DNA from: Variovorax sp. OK212
Lineage (GTDB): Bacteria > Pseudomonadota > Gammaproteobacteria > Burkholderiales > Burkholderiaceae_C
Reading direction: 5' to 3'
Assembly (NCBI RefSeq): GCF_900112425.1
Contig: NZ_FOLP01000009.1
Span: forward strand, 124,001-188,000
DNA length: 64,000 nt
Shown piece by piece: positions 16,224 through 25,014 of the stretch; the first letter of the stretch is position 1, and every line of letters starts with the position of its first letter. The translations under genes were made by a program, and so were the position numbers. The notes under the pieces were generated by a model that saw only the letters and a list, made by a program, of their open reading frames with translations, searched no databases and was not told where the DNA came from.

Positions 16224-18368
16224 TCAGGTCGCGTCGGCGCGCGCGCTGAACTGCAGCGGCGTGTGCAAGGTCACCGCATGGTCGGGTGCCGCGCCCACGC
16301 GCAGCGTGAAGCTGTGGTTCGCATGGCTGGTGGCGGGGTCGACCGGCATCGTTTCGCCTTGCAGGCTCGACATCATGCTGAAGCCGGTCTGCTGGTGCGA
16401 GATCGTCAGGTGCACGCTGCCGTCCTGCTGCGGCTGCACGTCGTAGCGGGTCTGCACCTGGCCGTCCGCCGGCATGCCAGAACGATTGCCTTCGCCCATG
16501 CCCAGCTTCTGCTGCGCCTGCATCTGCGCCAGCGGCGCGAGCGAGCGCTGGTAGGCCACGTTGGTGAGCGCCGTGAGCTGCGCCTGGCCGCCGGGCATCA
16601 CGGCCAGCAGCGCCTGCAGGCCCTGTTCCTTCGACGCGGGATCGCCGGTCACGGCCAGCGGCTGTCCGCCGATGGCGTAGGTGGCGCGGTTGAAGTCCTT
16701 CATGAAGCCTTCGGGCACCTGCGCCTGCGCGGCCAGGCCGGTGGCGTGGGCGCCGGGTGCGCGCTCGGAACCGGTCGGCGGCGCCAGCACGCCGTCGCTG
16801 AACTCGCGGGCGGCCGCGCCCATGAGCGTGTGCATGGCGGCGGGGCGGTTGCTCTGCGGGGCGAGCGAGATGTGCACTTCCGCGCCGCGCCGCTCGACGC
16901 CGTGGCGGTCCGACTGCACGCCCAGCTCGTCGCGCGCGTCCTGCAGCTGCCGGCGCATGTCGGCCACCTCGTGCTGCAGCGCGACGTTGCCGTGCTGGAC
17001 GGCCGCCGCGCCGATGCGGTCGATGGCCGCCTGCACGTAGGGCAGGCCGAACTTGTGCACCGAGCGAGCAAGCTCCTTGGCCGAGGCGTTGATGGCGCCG
17101 CTTTTCACGGCGCTGTCGATCAGCTTCGCGAAGGGCTTGGCCACCGGCTCCTTGAGCACGCCCTTGTAGACGTGCTCCTGGCGCTTGACCGCGCCGCCTT
17201 CGCCGCTGCCGGACTTCAGGCGTTCGGCCAGGCTGCCGAAGAAGTTGGTGGCATGGCCGATGTTGCGGTCGAGCGCGGAAAAAAAGCGCGCCACGGCCTG
17301 GCCCGTGCCCTGGTGCGGCTCGGTGCGGAAGTAGGGCGGGCAGCCCACCGACTCGAACTTGACGAAGAGCTCCTGGTCGCCGTTGCCGGCCGCGAGCTTG
17401 TCGAACAGCATCGTGCCGCCCTGGCCGGGCAGCATGTTGCGGTAGTCCTCGATGCCGCGCTGGGCGGGCTTGCCGCTGTTGAACAGGCCGCAGATCTGGT
17501 GCGTGTCCTGGTGGTCGACGCGCTCGCCGAAGTGGGTGGACATGCGCGAGTCGGCGGTGGGCGCGGCCGCCAGGAATTTGTAGGTCGCGTTGCCAGGGTC
17601 CTTCATCACGAAGGAGCCCGAGGTCGTCATGTCGCTGGTGCCGGTGAGCTGGGCGCCGTCGGCGCGGTTGGCGTCCTGCTGCGCGGCCGCGGCCATCATG
17701 TACCAGCCGAGCGCGCGCGTGGTGTGCACGCTGCTGTCGACCTGCAGTTGGGCGCCGTTGACGTCGACCGTCAGCGGCGAGCCCGAGGCGTGCTGCGCCG
17801 CCGGCTGGGCGCTGAGCGCGCCGGCCAGCCGTTCGCCGGTGGCGACCAGGCCGCGCAGCTCGGTCTCGGTGATCGGCGTGCCTTGCTTCTCGGCGTGGGC
17901 CAGCACGCGCGACATCACGGCCTCGTTGGCGGCCAGGCCGCCGGGCACGGGCTGGCGCAGCTGGCTCAGCGTCTGATGGTGGGCCACTTCGAACTTCTTG
18001 TCCGAGCGCGGCTCCAGCAGCTTCTCGTTGATGAGCCGCGGAATCTGCAGCACGGCGCGCGTGGCCAGCACCGCACCGCCCACGGCCAGGCCCACGGCCA
18101 GCGCCACCGGCGCCAGCACGATGCCGGCGAGCACCTTGGCGGTGGTCTTGAAGAAGCTCTTGGCGCGCTCGGCGTGCACGTTGGCGTCGGCGCGGGCCTG
18201 GCCGTTGCCCACGCTGATCTGCCGCCCGGCCAGGCCGCCGGCACCGCCCTGGGCCTGCCCGGCGGGCACGCGCGGCCCTTGGGCTTGCGGCTGCACGCCG
18301 CCGAGGCCGGCCTGGGGCTGTATCGCGCCGAGGCCGACGCCGCTGAACGCTGGATTGATGGTGTTCAT
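16224..18368 (-). CDS. Candidate T3SS effector (large secreted protein)
   Basis: A 714-residue protein of no family I can name. Residues 1-55 are Gly/Gln/Pro-rich with an internal near-repeat (GAIQPQAGLGGVQPQA), like a secretion signal; 76-107 is a long hydrophobic stretch (LAGIVLAPVALAVGLAVGGA) that could insert in a host membrane; 115-430 looks globular with a conserved-looking core (VGCPPYFRTEPHQGTGQAVA); the rest is mixed helical. It is preceded by a class I chaperone gene (14 bases) and a hrp-like box, the layout of Bordetella BteA with BtcA, and is not similar to basal-body proteins. Effector identity is inference from context. Confidence 0.68.
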   Translation of the reverse strand: MNTINPAFSGVGLGAIQPQAGLGGVQPQAQGPRVPAGQAQGGAGGLAGRQISVGNGQARADANVHAERAKSFFKTTAKVLAGIVLAPVALAVGLAVGGAVLATRAVLQIPRLINEKLLEPRSDKKFEVAHHQTLSQLRQPVPGGLAANEAVMSRVLAHAEKQGTPITETELRGLVATGERLAGALSAQPAAQHASGSPLTVDVNGAQLQVDSSVHTTRALGWYMMAAAAQQDANRADGAQLTGTSDMTTSGSFVMKDPGNATYKFLAAAPTADSRMSTHFGERVDHQDTHQICGLFNSGKPAQRGIEDYRNMLPGQGGTMLFDKLAAGNGDQELFVKFESVGCPPYFRTEPHQGTGQAVARFFSALDRNIGHATNFFGSLAERLKSGSGEGGAVKRQEHVYKGVLKEPVAKPFAKLIDSAVKSGAINASAKELARSVHKFGLPYVQAAIDRIGAAAVQHGNVALQHEVADMRRQLQDARDELGVQSDRHGVERRGAEVHISLAPQSNRPAAMHTLMGAAAREFSDGVLAPPTGSERAPGAHATGLAAQAQVPEGFMKDFNRATYAIGGQPLAVTGDPASKEQGLQALLAVMPGGQAQLTALTNVAYQRSLAPLAQMQAQQKLGMGEGNRSGMPADGQVQTRYDVQPQQDGSVHLTISHQQTGFSMMSSLQGETMPVDPATSHANHSFTLRVGAAPDHAVTLHTPLQFSARADAT

Positions 18369-18382
18369 GACAGCTCCCCGGC

Positions 18383-18832
18383 TCAGGCGCGCATGTGGAA
18401 GGCCATGCCGGCGGGCGGCAGCGCGTCGCTGCCGTCGGGCGTGCCGTTGACGAAGGAGCGCCAGAAGGTGGCGGTGTCGGCAAAGCCGTCGAGCAGCGCG
18501 GCCAGCGTGCCGCCGTCGATGGTGCCGATGGCGATGCGCCCGCACAGCGTCACGGCGCCGCTGTCGCGCTGCACGCCCAGCGTGCAGCCGCCGGTGCCGA
18601 CCCAGAAGTTGTTGGCTTCGAGCAGGGTGCGCGAGATGCGCGCGAACTGCGCCGCGTCGGGCGTGCCCAGCACGGTGAAGAAGACCAGGTCGCTGTCGGC
18701 CGTTTCACCGTCGGGCTGCAGGCCGATGGTGTGCTCGTCGACGACGATTTCCTGGGTCGAGAGCAAATCGGCGGGGTCGAGCCCGACATTGGCGGCAAAC
18801 GCTGTCAACAAGGCTTCGTACGAGGGATTCAT
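18383..18832 (-). CDS. Class I T3SS chaperone (CesT/SycE-like)
   Basis: A 149-residue acidic protein with the CesT-type order: N-terminal helix (SYEALLTAFAANVGLDPADL), three strands (EIVVDEHTIGLQPDG, SDLVFFTVLG), helix (FARISRTLLEANNFW), strands ending in CGRIAIGT, and a last helix. Such dimers bind the N-terminus of a single effector and lead it to the ATPase. It precedes the large candidate effector and shares its hrp-like promoter 38 bases upstream of the ATG at 18832. Confidence 0.82.
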   Translation of the reverse strand: MNPSYEALLTAFAANVGLDPADLLSTQEIVVDEHTIGLQPDGETADSDLVFFTVLGTPDAAQFARISRTLLEANNFWVGTGGCTLGVQRDSGAVTLCGRIAIGTIDGGTLAALLDGFADTATFWRSFVNGTPDGSDALPPAGMAFHMRA

Positions 18833-18869
18833 GCTGCGCTCCGGGCGGATAGAGAAAGGTGATCGCCCA

Positions 18870-18897
18870 TGAGTAACGACGCCGCGCGGCGGGTTCC
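18870..18897 (-). promoter_or_regulatory. hrp-box-like promoter, effector operon
   Basis: On the minus strand GGAACC (18897-18892), 15 bases, then TTACTCA (18876-18870). Identical spacing to three T3SS machinery promoters in this window. The chaperone start codon is 38 bases downstream, so chaperone and effector should be co-expressed with the machine. Confidence 0.72.
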
Positions 18898-19038
18898 CTG
18901 TGTTGCATTAAAACTTTTGGATTGCGATTTGACTTGTGCGGCAGGCAGAGTTGCACGATCATCCGGCGCCTTCGCGTCGCGCTTGCACTTGCGCACTTGC
19001 GCACTTGCACTCGCGAGCGACCCGCCCACTCAGCCTTC

Positions 19039-19488
19039 ATGCCAGACGATCTCTCCCGCACTGTTTTTTCCGACCTCGGCCGCGCGCTCGGCATCGAGGG
19101 GCTGGCACCCGAGGCCGACGGCAGCTGCCGGCTGGTGTTCGACGGCAACCGGCTGGTCGAGATGAACGCTTCTCCCGCCCAGCGGCGGCTGCTGGTGTCG
19201 TGCCGCCTTGCGCAGTCGGCGGGCAACAACACCGAAACCCTGCGCCTGCTGATGCGCGCGAGCTACCTGGGCGCGGGCGCGGGCGGCGGCTGGTTTGCGC
19301 TGGGGCCGCAAGACCGGCTGTACCTGCACTGCGCCTTTCCGCTGGCCGAGGCCAGCGGCGCGATGCTGCTGCATGCGATCGAACGGCTGCTCGACCACGT
19401 GGACACGTGGGAGCGCCGCCTGCAGGAAGGCGCGCTGCAGGACCAGGCCGCGATGGCGCGCATGGCCAGCTTTGTGAACCGGATCTGA
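19039..19488 (+). CDS. CesT-like T3SS chaperone, no adjacent effector
   Basis: A 149-residue protein with a class I chaperone pattern (RTVFSDLGRALGIEGLAPE; RLVFDGNRLVEMNASPAQRR; a strand YLHCAFPLAEASGAML and a C-terminal helix). Unlike the chaperone at 18383-18832 it has no effector gene beside it: the next gene is a convergent anti-sigma kinase. No hrp-like box was seen before it; instead the leader (18990-19020) holds a short tandem GCACTTGC-type repeat. It may serve an effector encoded elsewhere, or two chaperones may share the neighbouring effector. Confidence 0.72.
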   Translation: MPDDLSRTVFSDLGRALGIEGLAPEADGSCRLVFDGNRLVEMNASPAQRRLLVSCRLAQSAGNNTETLRLLMRASYLGAGAGGGWFALGPQDRLYLHCAFPLAEASGAMLLHAIERLLDHVDTWERRLQEGALQDQAAMARMASFVNRI

Positions 19489-19519
19489 GAAAGCCGGGAA
19501 GGCGGCGCCCGTAAGCGAG

Positions 19520-19960
19520 TCAGTCGCCCAGCTTGGCGGTGGCTGCGGCCTTGCCGAAGCGCAGCTCGTTGGCGTCGCCCCGGCGCACGTAGTCCATGTG
19601 CGTGGCCATGCGGCGCATGAAGTGGATGCCGAGCCCGCCGGGCTCTCGCTCGTCGATGCTCAACGCCAGGTCGGGTTCGCGCGCATGGGTCGGGTCGAAG
19701 GCCGGACCCCAGTCGCGCACCAGCACCTCGAGCCGGTCGGGGGAGGGGGCCTCGACTTCGATCTCCACCAGGCCGCCGGCGCCGCGGTAGGCATGCATGA
19801 CAAGGTTGGTGAGCCACTCGTCCATCAGCAGTCCGACGGGGCCCGCCGCGCCGGGATGGATGTCGGCGTCATCGCACCAGCCTTCGAGCTGCGCAAGAAA
19901 AGTCGACACCGCCTCGGTGTGTGCATCGATCTTCTGCTGCAAGCGATGAGTCTGCGACAT
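19520..19960 (-). CDS. RsbW-like anti-sigma serine kinase (BtrW-like)
   Basis: A 146-residue GHKL-type ATPase domain protein of the RsbW/SpoIIAB class. The N-box (LLMDEWLTNLVMHAY, with E and N of the metal site) is near residues 65-80, the G1-like segment VRDWGPAFDP near 98-108, and GGLGIHFMRR near 125. Such proteins sequester a sigma factor or partner and phosphorylate the STAS antagonist. With the PP2C phosphatase at 22924 and the STAS protein at 30444 it completes the set known as BtrW, BtrU and BtrV in Bordetella T3SS control. It is transcribed alone, convergent with a chaperone gene. Confidence 0.85.
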   Translation of the reverse strand: MSQTHRLQQKIDAHTEAVSTFLAQLEGWCDDADIHPGAAGPVGLLMDEWLTNLVMHAYRGAGGLVEIEVEAPSPDRLEVLVRDWGPAFDPTHAREPDLALSIDEREPGGLGIHFMRRMATHMDYVRRGDANELRFGKAAATAKLGD

Positions 19961-20082
19961 TCGGGTAACAATCTGTCAAAATCGTTGAGATTTACTTACA
20001 TCAACGTCGGCGGGATTGTGGCACGCCCGCGGCGCATTGCACCCAGTGCTTTTCACTGACTGACGTCAAGATTTTCCGCAGA

Positions 20083-20850
20083 GTGTCCTCCGCCTCCACG
20101 CTTTCGCCTGCAGAACCCGAATCATTGTCCGGGGGAGCGAACGACGCCACGCGCGGCAAGAGCGCGGCCGGCCTGTGGGAAGCCGCCGGGCTGTGGGCCT
20201 TGTTCCTGGTGCTGGGCATCGCCTGGCTCGCCGGCTCGCTGTGGATCCTCGAGCGCCAGCAGGCGCAGGACCTGCAGCAGCAGCGCCTCGCGCTGACGGT
20301 GATGGAGCTCAAGGAAGCGCTCGAGGGCGACCTGGCCCTGGGGCTCGACCTGGTCGGCCATCCGCAGGCGCAGGGCCTGATCGACAACGCGCTGGAGCGC
20401 GACCGCGAGCTGCGCTCCATCGACATCGCCGGCACCGACGGCGTCACGCTCTTCAGCACCGACCGCGGCGCGGTCGGCGAACCGCTCGCGGCTTCCGTGT
20501 GGGCCGAGGCGCGGCGCGGCGGCGGCGTGCGCCACATCTGGAACGCCGAGGTGGCCGGCGAACCGCTGATCGGCAGCGGGTTGCGCGGGCCCTTCGGCGA
20601 GCCGGTCGGCTACGTCGTGAGCGCCTACCGCACCGAATCCACGCCGTGGCCCAGCCTGCGTTCGTGGGGCTTCCTGGCACTCGTCACGCTGGCCACGTTG
20701 CTGGCCGGCCTCGGGCTGGCACGCCGCGCGCTGCGCCGCACGCAACCCGAAAACGCACCCGTCGCGCACAGCCTGGCCGCCGCGCAGGCCACGCGCCATC
20801 GGCTGGAAGCCTGCCTCGGGCAGATCGACGAGCACGAGGTGGCCGAATGA
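20083..20850 (+). CDS. Membrane protein with extracytoplasmic sensor-like domain
   Basis: A 255-residue protein with a membrane helix at about 33-52 (LWALFLVLGIAWLAGSLWIL), a periplasmic region of about 130 residues and a second helix at 191-212. The periplasmic part contains a module (ALGLDLVG ... LRSIDIAGTDGVTLFSTD) that recurs, diverged, in the next gene and in the MFS protein at 25915. A GTG start at 20083 is used; the stop overlaps the next ATG. Gene coupling to a PP2C phosphatase suggests a signal-input role in the partner switch. Family not recognised. Confidence 0.7.
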   Translation: MSSASTLSPAEPESLSGGANDATRGKSAAGLWEAAGLWALFLVLGIAWLAGSLWILERQQAQDLQQQRLALTVMELKEALEGDLALGLDLVGHPQAQGLIDNALERDRELRSIDIAGTDGVTLFSTDRGAVGEPLAASVWAEARRGGGVRHIWNAEVAGEPLIGSGLRGPFGEPVGYVVSAYRTESTPWPSLRSWGFLALVTLATLLAGLGLARRALRRTQPENAPVAHSLAAAQATRHRLEACLGQIDEHEVAE

Positions 20851-22934
20851 AGGCCGTCGCGCTGTTCCCCGCGGTCGCCAGGCTGCGTGGCCCCGCCGGC
20901 CTGCCGGCGCGGCTCGGGCTCATCGCCTTCGTGCTGCTCTGGGTGCTGGCGGTGCTGCTGTCGGCGCGCACGTACACCGTGCTGGCCGACACGCGAGCGG
21001 CGGGCGATGCGGTGCGCGCGCGGCTCATGGCGCAGGTGCTGGCGCAACGCGTCGACCGCGCGCTGTCGCTCGGCATTCCTTTGGATCAACTGGTCGGCGT
21101 GCCCGAGCTGCTGCAGCAGCGCCTGGCGGCTTATCCGGACGTGCAATCGATCGCCGTGCACGACGCGGCCGGCCGCACGCTGTGGCAGGGCGCGGCGCGC
21201 GACAGCCAACTGCTCAAGGCCCGCCTGCCGCTGTTCGCCTTGCCCGAAGTCGCGGCCGACGCGCCATTGGCCGGCGGCGTGGGCACGGTGCGGCTGGTGG
21301 TGCGCAGCCCCGACCTGCTCGAATTCATGCGCTCGCTGGTGCTGCCGCTCACGCTCGGTTGTGCGTTCTTCGCGCTGCTGTCGTGGCTGGCCGCGCTGGC
21401 GGCCTTCGAAACCTCGCGCCGGTTGCGCGACCGCGCGGTGCGCGCTGCGTCGCGCGACATCGGCGCGGCCCGCTACGACCGCCTGACGACCACGCTGCAT
21501 CGCCGCGGCTTCGACCTGCGCGTGCAGCAGCTGGCACGCGCGGTGCGCGCCGCGCACGAAACGCTGGTGCGCGCGCGCCGCGTGGTGAGTTCGCTGCGCC
21601 GCACCGAGCCGCATCCGGCGCGGCGCGAATGGCTCGACCGCCTGCTGGCCGAAGCCGAGGGCGACGGCCGCTTCGTCGAGTCGGTGGATGCCGCGCCCGC
21701 GTTGCGCCGCGTGGTTGCCGCCGACGCGGAGGCCGGCTGGTCGCTCGCCATGCTGGGCTGCGCGGCCGGCGCCGCGCTCACGCTGTGCGCCGCGGCCCGC
21801 GCGCCGGGCAGCTTCGTTGCATTCGTCTGGGCCGTCGGGTCGCTGGCCGTGGTGCCGGGCTGGCTGCTGGCGCGCCGCAGCCATGTGCCGGCGGTGCTCG
21901 TGCTGAGCGCGGCCGGCGTGCTGCTCACGCTCGCGCCGTGGTTCCAGGTGCTGAACGGCTGGCATGGCGACCTGCTGGTGGCCCTGGGCGCCGGGCTGGC
22001 GATGGGCGCGGCGGGTGCCGCGGCGTCCGCGATGCAGCGCACCGCGCGCCAGCGCCCCGACCTGTTGCCGCTGGCGCGCCGCCCCTGGGCCGCGAAGGTG
22101 GGCGCGGTGCTCGGGCTGCTGGGCCTGGGGCCCGCGCTGGCCGGCCTGGCCTTGATGGTGGCGCAAGACAACAGCGGCTGGCTGCCGCTCGCGCCGATGT
22201 TTCCCGCATTGCTCGCGGTGGCCTGCGTGTGGCGCTGGAACGCGGCGCGCAGCCCGTGGCGCACGCGCACGCGCTCGGGTCCGGCGGGGGCGCAGCAGAC
22301 CACCGCCCGTACTGGCGTGGTCGCGTTCGGCGTCGGCCTGACGGCGGCCGGCCTGCTGGCCTGCGCCACCGGCGGGGTGGCGGCGGAAGGGGCGGATGAC
22401 CTGGTGGGCCTGGTCGGCGCGGGCATGCTTGCGGCGGCCGGCTTGCTGGCCGGCCTGTCGAGACCGAGTGGTGCACGCGGCGCACGCGGTGTGCGTGCCA
22501 CGCGCGCCGTGGCCGTGCTCGGCATCGCCGTCGGCGCGGCCGGCAGTGCGCTCGCGCTGCTGAGTGCCGCCGGCGTTCTGGGCGGCGCGGCCCCGGTCGG
22601 ACCCAGCGTGCCGATCGTGGCGGCGCGCTCGATGACCGACTGGCTCGCGACCGGCCTTCAATTCACGGCGGTGCCGCTGCTCGCATGGGCGCTGGGCACG
22701 GCGTTGCGCAACGGCGGCATGCGCGGCGCATGGCCCGTGTCGCGCGCATGGGTTGCGGCGCTGGCCTCGGCCACCGGCGCACTGGCGGTGGGCGCGCTCA
22801 TTGCCGCGCAGCCGCTCGGTGTCGAGCTGCTGCGCGAATTCGCGCCGGCCGCGGACCGGCCGGTGGTGCAGGCGAAATCGGAGGCGCGGCCGCGCGCCGT
22901 TCCTTCCGGAAAGGCGGCCGGCGATGGCACTTAA
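20847..22934 (+). CDS. Polytopic membrane protein with sensor-like module
   Basis: A 695-residue protein: membrane helix at about 26-44, an extracytoplasmic module at 60-150 (VDRALSLGIPLDQLVGVPEL, then IAVHDAAGRTLW), a helix near 165-190, a basic cytoplasmic segment to about 295, then roughly eight to ten more hydrophobic helices. It overlaps both neighbours (ATGA upstream, 11 bases with the phosphatase gene downstream), so the three form one tightly coupled operon. It is probably a sensor or partner of the phosphatase. I do not recognise a named family. Confidence 0.7.
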   Translation: MKAVALFPAVARLRGPAGLPARLGLIAFVLLWVLAVLLSARTYTVLADTRAAGDAVRARLMAQVLAQRVDRALSLGIPLDQLVGVPELLQQRLAAYPDVQSIAVHDAAGRTLWQGAARDSQLLKARLPLFALPEVAADAPLAGGVGTVRLVVRSPDLLEFMRSLVLPLTLGCAFFALLSWLAALAAFETSRRLRDRAVRAASRDIGAARYDRLTTTLHRRGFDLRVQQLARAVRAAHETLVRARRVVSSLRRTEPHPARREWLDRLLAEAEGDGRFVESVDAAPALRRVVAADAEAGWSLAMLGCAAGAALTLCAAARAPGSFVAFVWAVGSLAVVPGWLLARRSHVPAVLVLSAAGVLLTLAPWFQVLNGWHGDLLVALGAGLAMGAAGAAASAMQRTARQRPDLLPLARRPWAAKVGAVLGLLGLGPALAGLALMVAQDNSGWLPLAPMFPALLAVACVWRWNAARSPWRTRTRSGPAGAQQTTARTGVVAFGVGLTAAGLLACATGGVAAEGADDLVGLVGAGMLAAAGLLAGLSRPSGARGARGVRATRAVAVLGIAVGAAGSALALLSAAGVLGGAAPVGPSVPIVAARSMTDWLATGLQFTAVPLLAWALGTALRNGGMRGAWPVSRAWVAALASATGALAVGALIAAQPLGVELLREFAPAADRPVVQAKSEARPRAVPSGKAAGDGT

Positions 22935-25014
22935 GGACAGGATCGGGCTCGTCGTGCTGGCCGGCCTGCTGACGCTGTGCGGCATCTTCGGCGTGGCCAC
23001 GTGGATGCGCGACGGCCGCCAGCAGGCGCGCTACGACGCGTTGCTGATGCAGGCGCAGACCATCGCGTGGGAACGCGCGCAGACCGAGGCGCTGGCGCAG
23101 GCCGACGCCGCCGCGAAGCGGCTGGCCGCCGACCCGGCGCTGCGCGCGGCGGTGCAAGGCCGCGACCGCGAAGCCGCCGGCATGCGGCTCGACATGGAGG
23201 CGCAGGCGAAGGGCATGCGCGTCGACGTGCTGGACGCGCGCGGCGCGCTGGTGGCCACCACGGCCACCGGGCTCGACCCGGCGCCGCTCGGGCGCAGCGG
23301 CTGGTTTGCCGCGGCGGCCGAAGCAACAGGCAAGGACACCGCCGACGCGGCCGAAGGCGCGGACCGTGCCGACGCATTGCGCGGCCTGAGCCAGATCGAC
23401 GCCATGCGCTACGCCTGGGTCGCCATTCGCGGCTTCCCCGGCGGCGCGGTGGCGGTCGGCATTGCCGTCGAAGGCCGCCTGGCGCCGCTGGCGGCCAGCC
23501 TGGGCGGCGACGTGGCGCTGGTCAACATGCGGGGCCACGAAGTGGCCGCCACCCGCGCGGGGCTGCTGCAGCAGCACGGCATCGTGGTGCCGGTGCGCAG
23601 CCGCACGGCCTTCGTGCAGCGCGACGGCGACGGCGACCTGCAGGTGGTCAGCCTGCCGCTGCCCAACCTCGACGGCCGCGAGACCGCGGTGCTGGTCTGG
23701 CTGCGCGATGCCGCCGACAGCGTGCGCGCCGAGCGCCGAGCCGACATCGCCTTGACGACCGGGCTCGCGTTCTTCGCCGTGCTGCTGGCCGCGGGCCTGC
23801 TGCTGTGGCTGCGCCATGTGACCGAACCGCTGGGCCGCGCCGTGGGCGTGCTGCAGTCGCTGGCCGCCGGCAAGACCGACGCCGCGCTCGACGAAGGCGA
23901 GGACGAGGCCGAAGGCGAAGCCGGCGACATGGCACGCGGCATCGGCGCCATCCGCGCCGAACTGCTGAACCTGCAGACCTTGCGCGACGAGCGCATTCGC
24001 ACGCGCCGCCAGCAGGAGCGGCTCATTCGCGACCAGCTGCGCACGCTGGCCGACAGCCTGGAGCCCGGCTCGCGCGAGGAAATCATCGCCGCGCTGGGCG
24101 AGGCACAGGGCGGCGCCGATGCGGCCAATGGCACCGGCACGGCCACCGACGCGGGCAACCAGCTCGCCGACCTGGCGAGCATCCTGGGCCGCATGTCGGG
24201 GCTCGTGACCGACCAGCAGAACCAGCTGCTCAAGCTGCTGCGCGACCTGCAGGCCGCGATGGAAACGCAGGCCATGTTCGCGAGCCTGCAGCAGGAGCTG
24301 GAGATCGCGCGCCAGATGCAGCTGTCGATCCTGCCGCGCCTGCGGCCCGACGCGGCCAGCGTGGACGTGCGCGCCACCATGATCCCGGCCAAGGAGGTCG
24401 GCGGCGACTTCTACGACTACTTCATGGTCGACGACGAGCACCTCGCGGTGGTGGTGGCCGACGTGTCGGGCAAGGGCGTGCCGGCGGCCTTCTTCATGGC
24501 CATCTCGCGCACGCTGCTCAAGAGCAACGCCCTGTTCATGCGCACGCCGGGCGCGACCATTGCCGCGCTCAACGAGCAGCTGTGCGCCGACAACGACCAG
24601 ATGATGTTCGTCACCGTGTTCCTGGGCGTGCTGCACCTGCCCAGCGGCGGCTTCAGCTACGTCAACGCCGGCCACAACCCGCCGCTGCGTTTGCACGGCG
24701 GCCAGGTCGAGTACTTTCCGCGCGGCCAGAACATGGCGCTGGCCGTGCTCGAGGGGCAGGACTTCACCGAGGGCAACACCGTGCTCGCGCCGGGCGAGAC
24801 GCTGCTGCTCTACACCGACGGCGTGACCGAGGCCACCAACCGCGAAGGCGTGCTGATGGGCGAGCAGGCGCTGCGCTCGCTGCTGGCCGAGGCGCATGCC
24901 GCCGGCGCCGACCTGCCGCAGGCGGTGGTGCGCGCGGTGCACGCATTCGAGAACGGCGCCGCCCAGTCGGACGACATCACCGTGGTGTCGCTGACCTACA
25001 GGGGGCTGAATTGA
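22924..25014 (+). CDS. RsbU-type PP2C phosphatase with membrane sensor (BtrU-like)
   Basis: A 696-residue protein: helix 7-28, periplasmic sensor region 30-270, second helix about 276-297, HAMP-like linker with EAEGEAGDMARGI, a coiled coil, and from about 459 to the end a SpoIIE/PP2C domain. Metal-binding aspartates are visible in AKEVGGDFYDYF, VADVSGKGVPAAFFM and AQSDDITVVSL. It should dephosphorylate the STAS antagonist and so free the partner held by the RsbW-like kinase. In Bordetella BtrU plays this role for the T3SS. The gene overlaps a convergent GNAT gene by 19 bases. Confidence 0.88.
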   Translation: MALKDRIGLVVLAGLLTLCGIFGVATWMRDGRQQARYDALLMQAQTIAWERAQTEALAQADAAAKRLAADPALRAAVQGRDREAAGMRLDMEAQAKGMRVDVLDARGALVATTATGLDPAPLGRSGWFAAAAEATGKDTADAAEGADRADALRGLSQIDAMRYAWVAIRGFPGGAVAVGIAVEGRLAPLAASLGGDVALVNMRGHEVAATRAGLLQQHGIVVPVRSRTAFVQRDGDGDLQVVSLPLPNLDGRETAVLVWLRDAADSVRAERRADIALTTGLAFFAVLLAAGLLLWLRHVTEPLGRAVGVLQSLAAGKTDAALDEGEDEAEGEAGDMARGIGAIRAELLNLQTLRDERIRTRRQQERLIRDQLRTLADSLEPGSREEIIAALGEAQGGADAANGTGTATDAGNQLADLASILGRMSGLVTDQQNQLLKLLRDLQAAMETQAMFASLQQELEIARQMQLSILPRLRPDAASVDVRATMIPAKEVGGDFYDYFMVDDEHLAVVVADVSGKGVPAAFFMAISRTLLKSNALFMRTPGATIAALNEQLCADNDQMMFVTVFLGVLHLPSGGFSYVNAGHNPPLRLHGGQVEYFPRGQNMALAVLEGQDFTEGNTVLAPGETLLLYTDGVTEATNREGVLMGEQALRSLLAEAHAAGADLPQAVVRAVHAFENGAAQSDDITVVSLTYRGLN

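Noticed and set aside
16765..16790. GGAACC inside the effector gene as another hrp-like box
   Set aside because: No TTACNNA at 15 bases, and it lies within coding sequence facing the wrong way.
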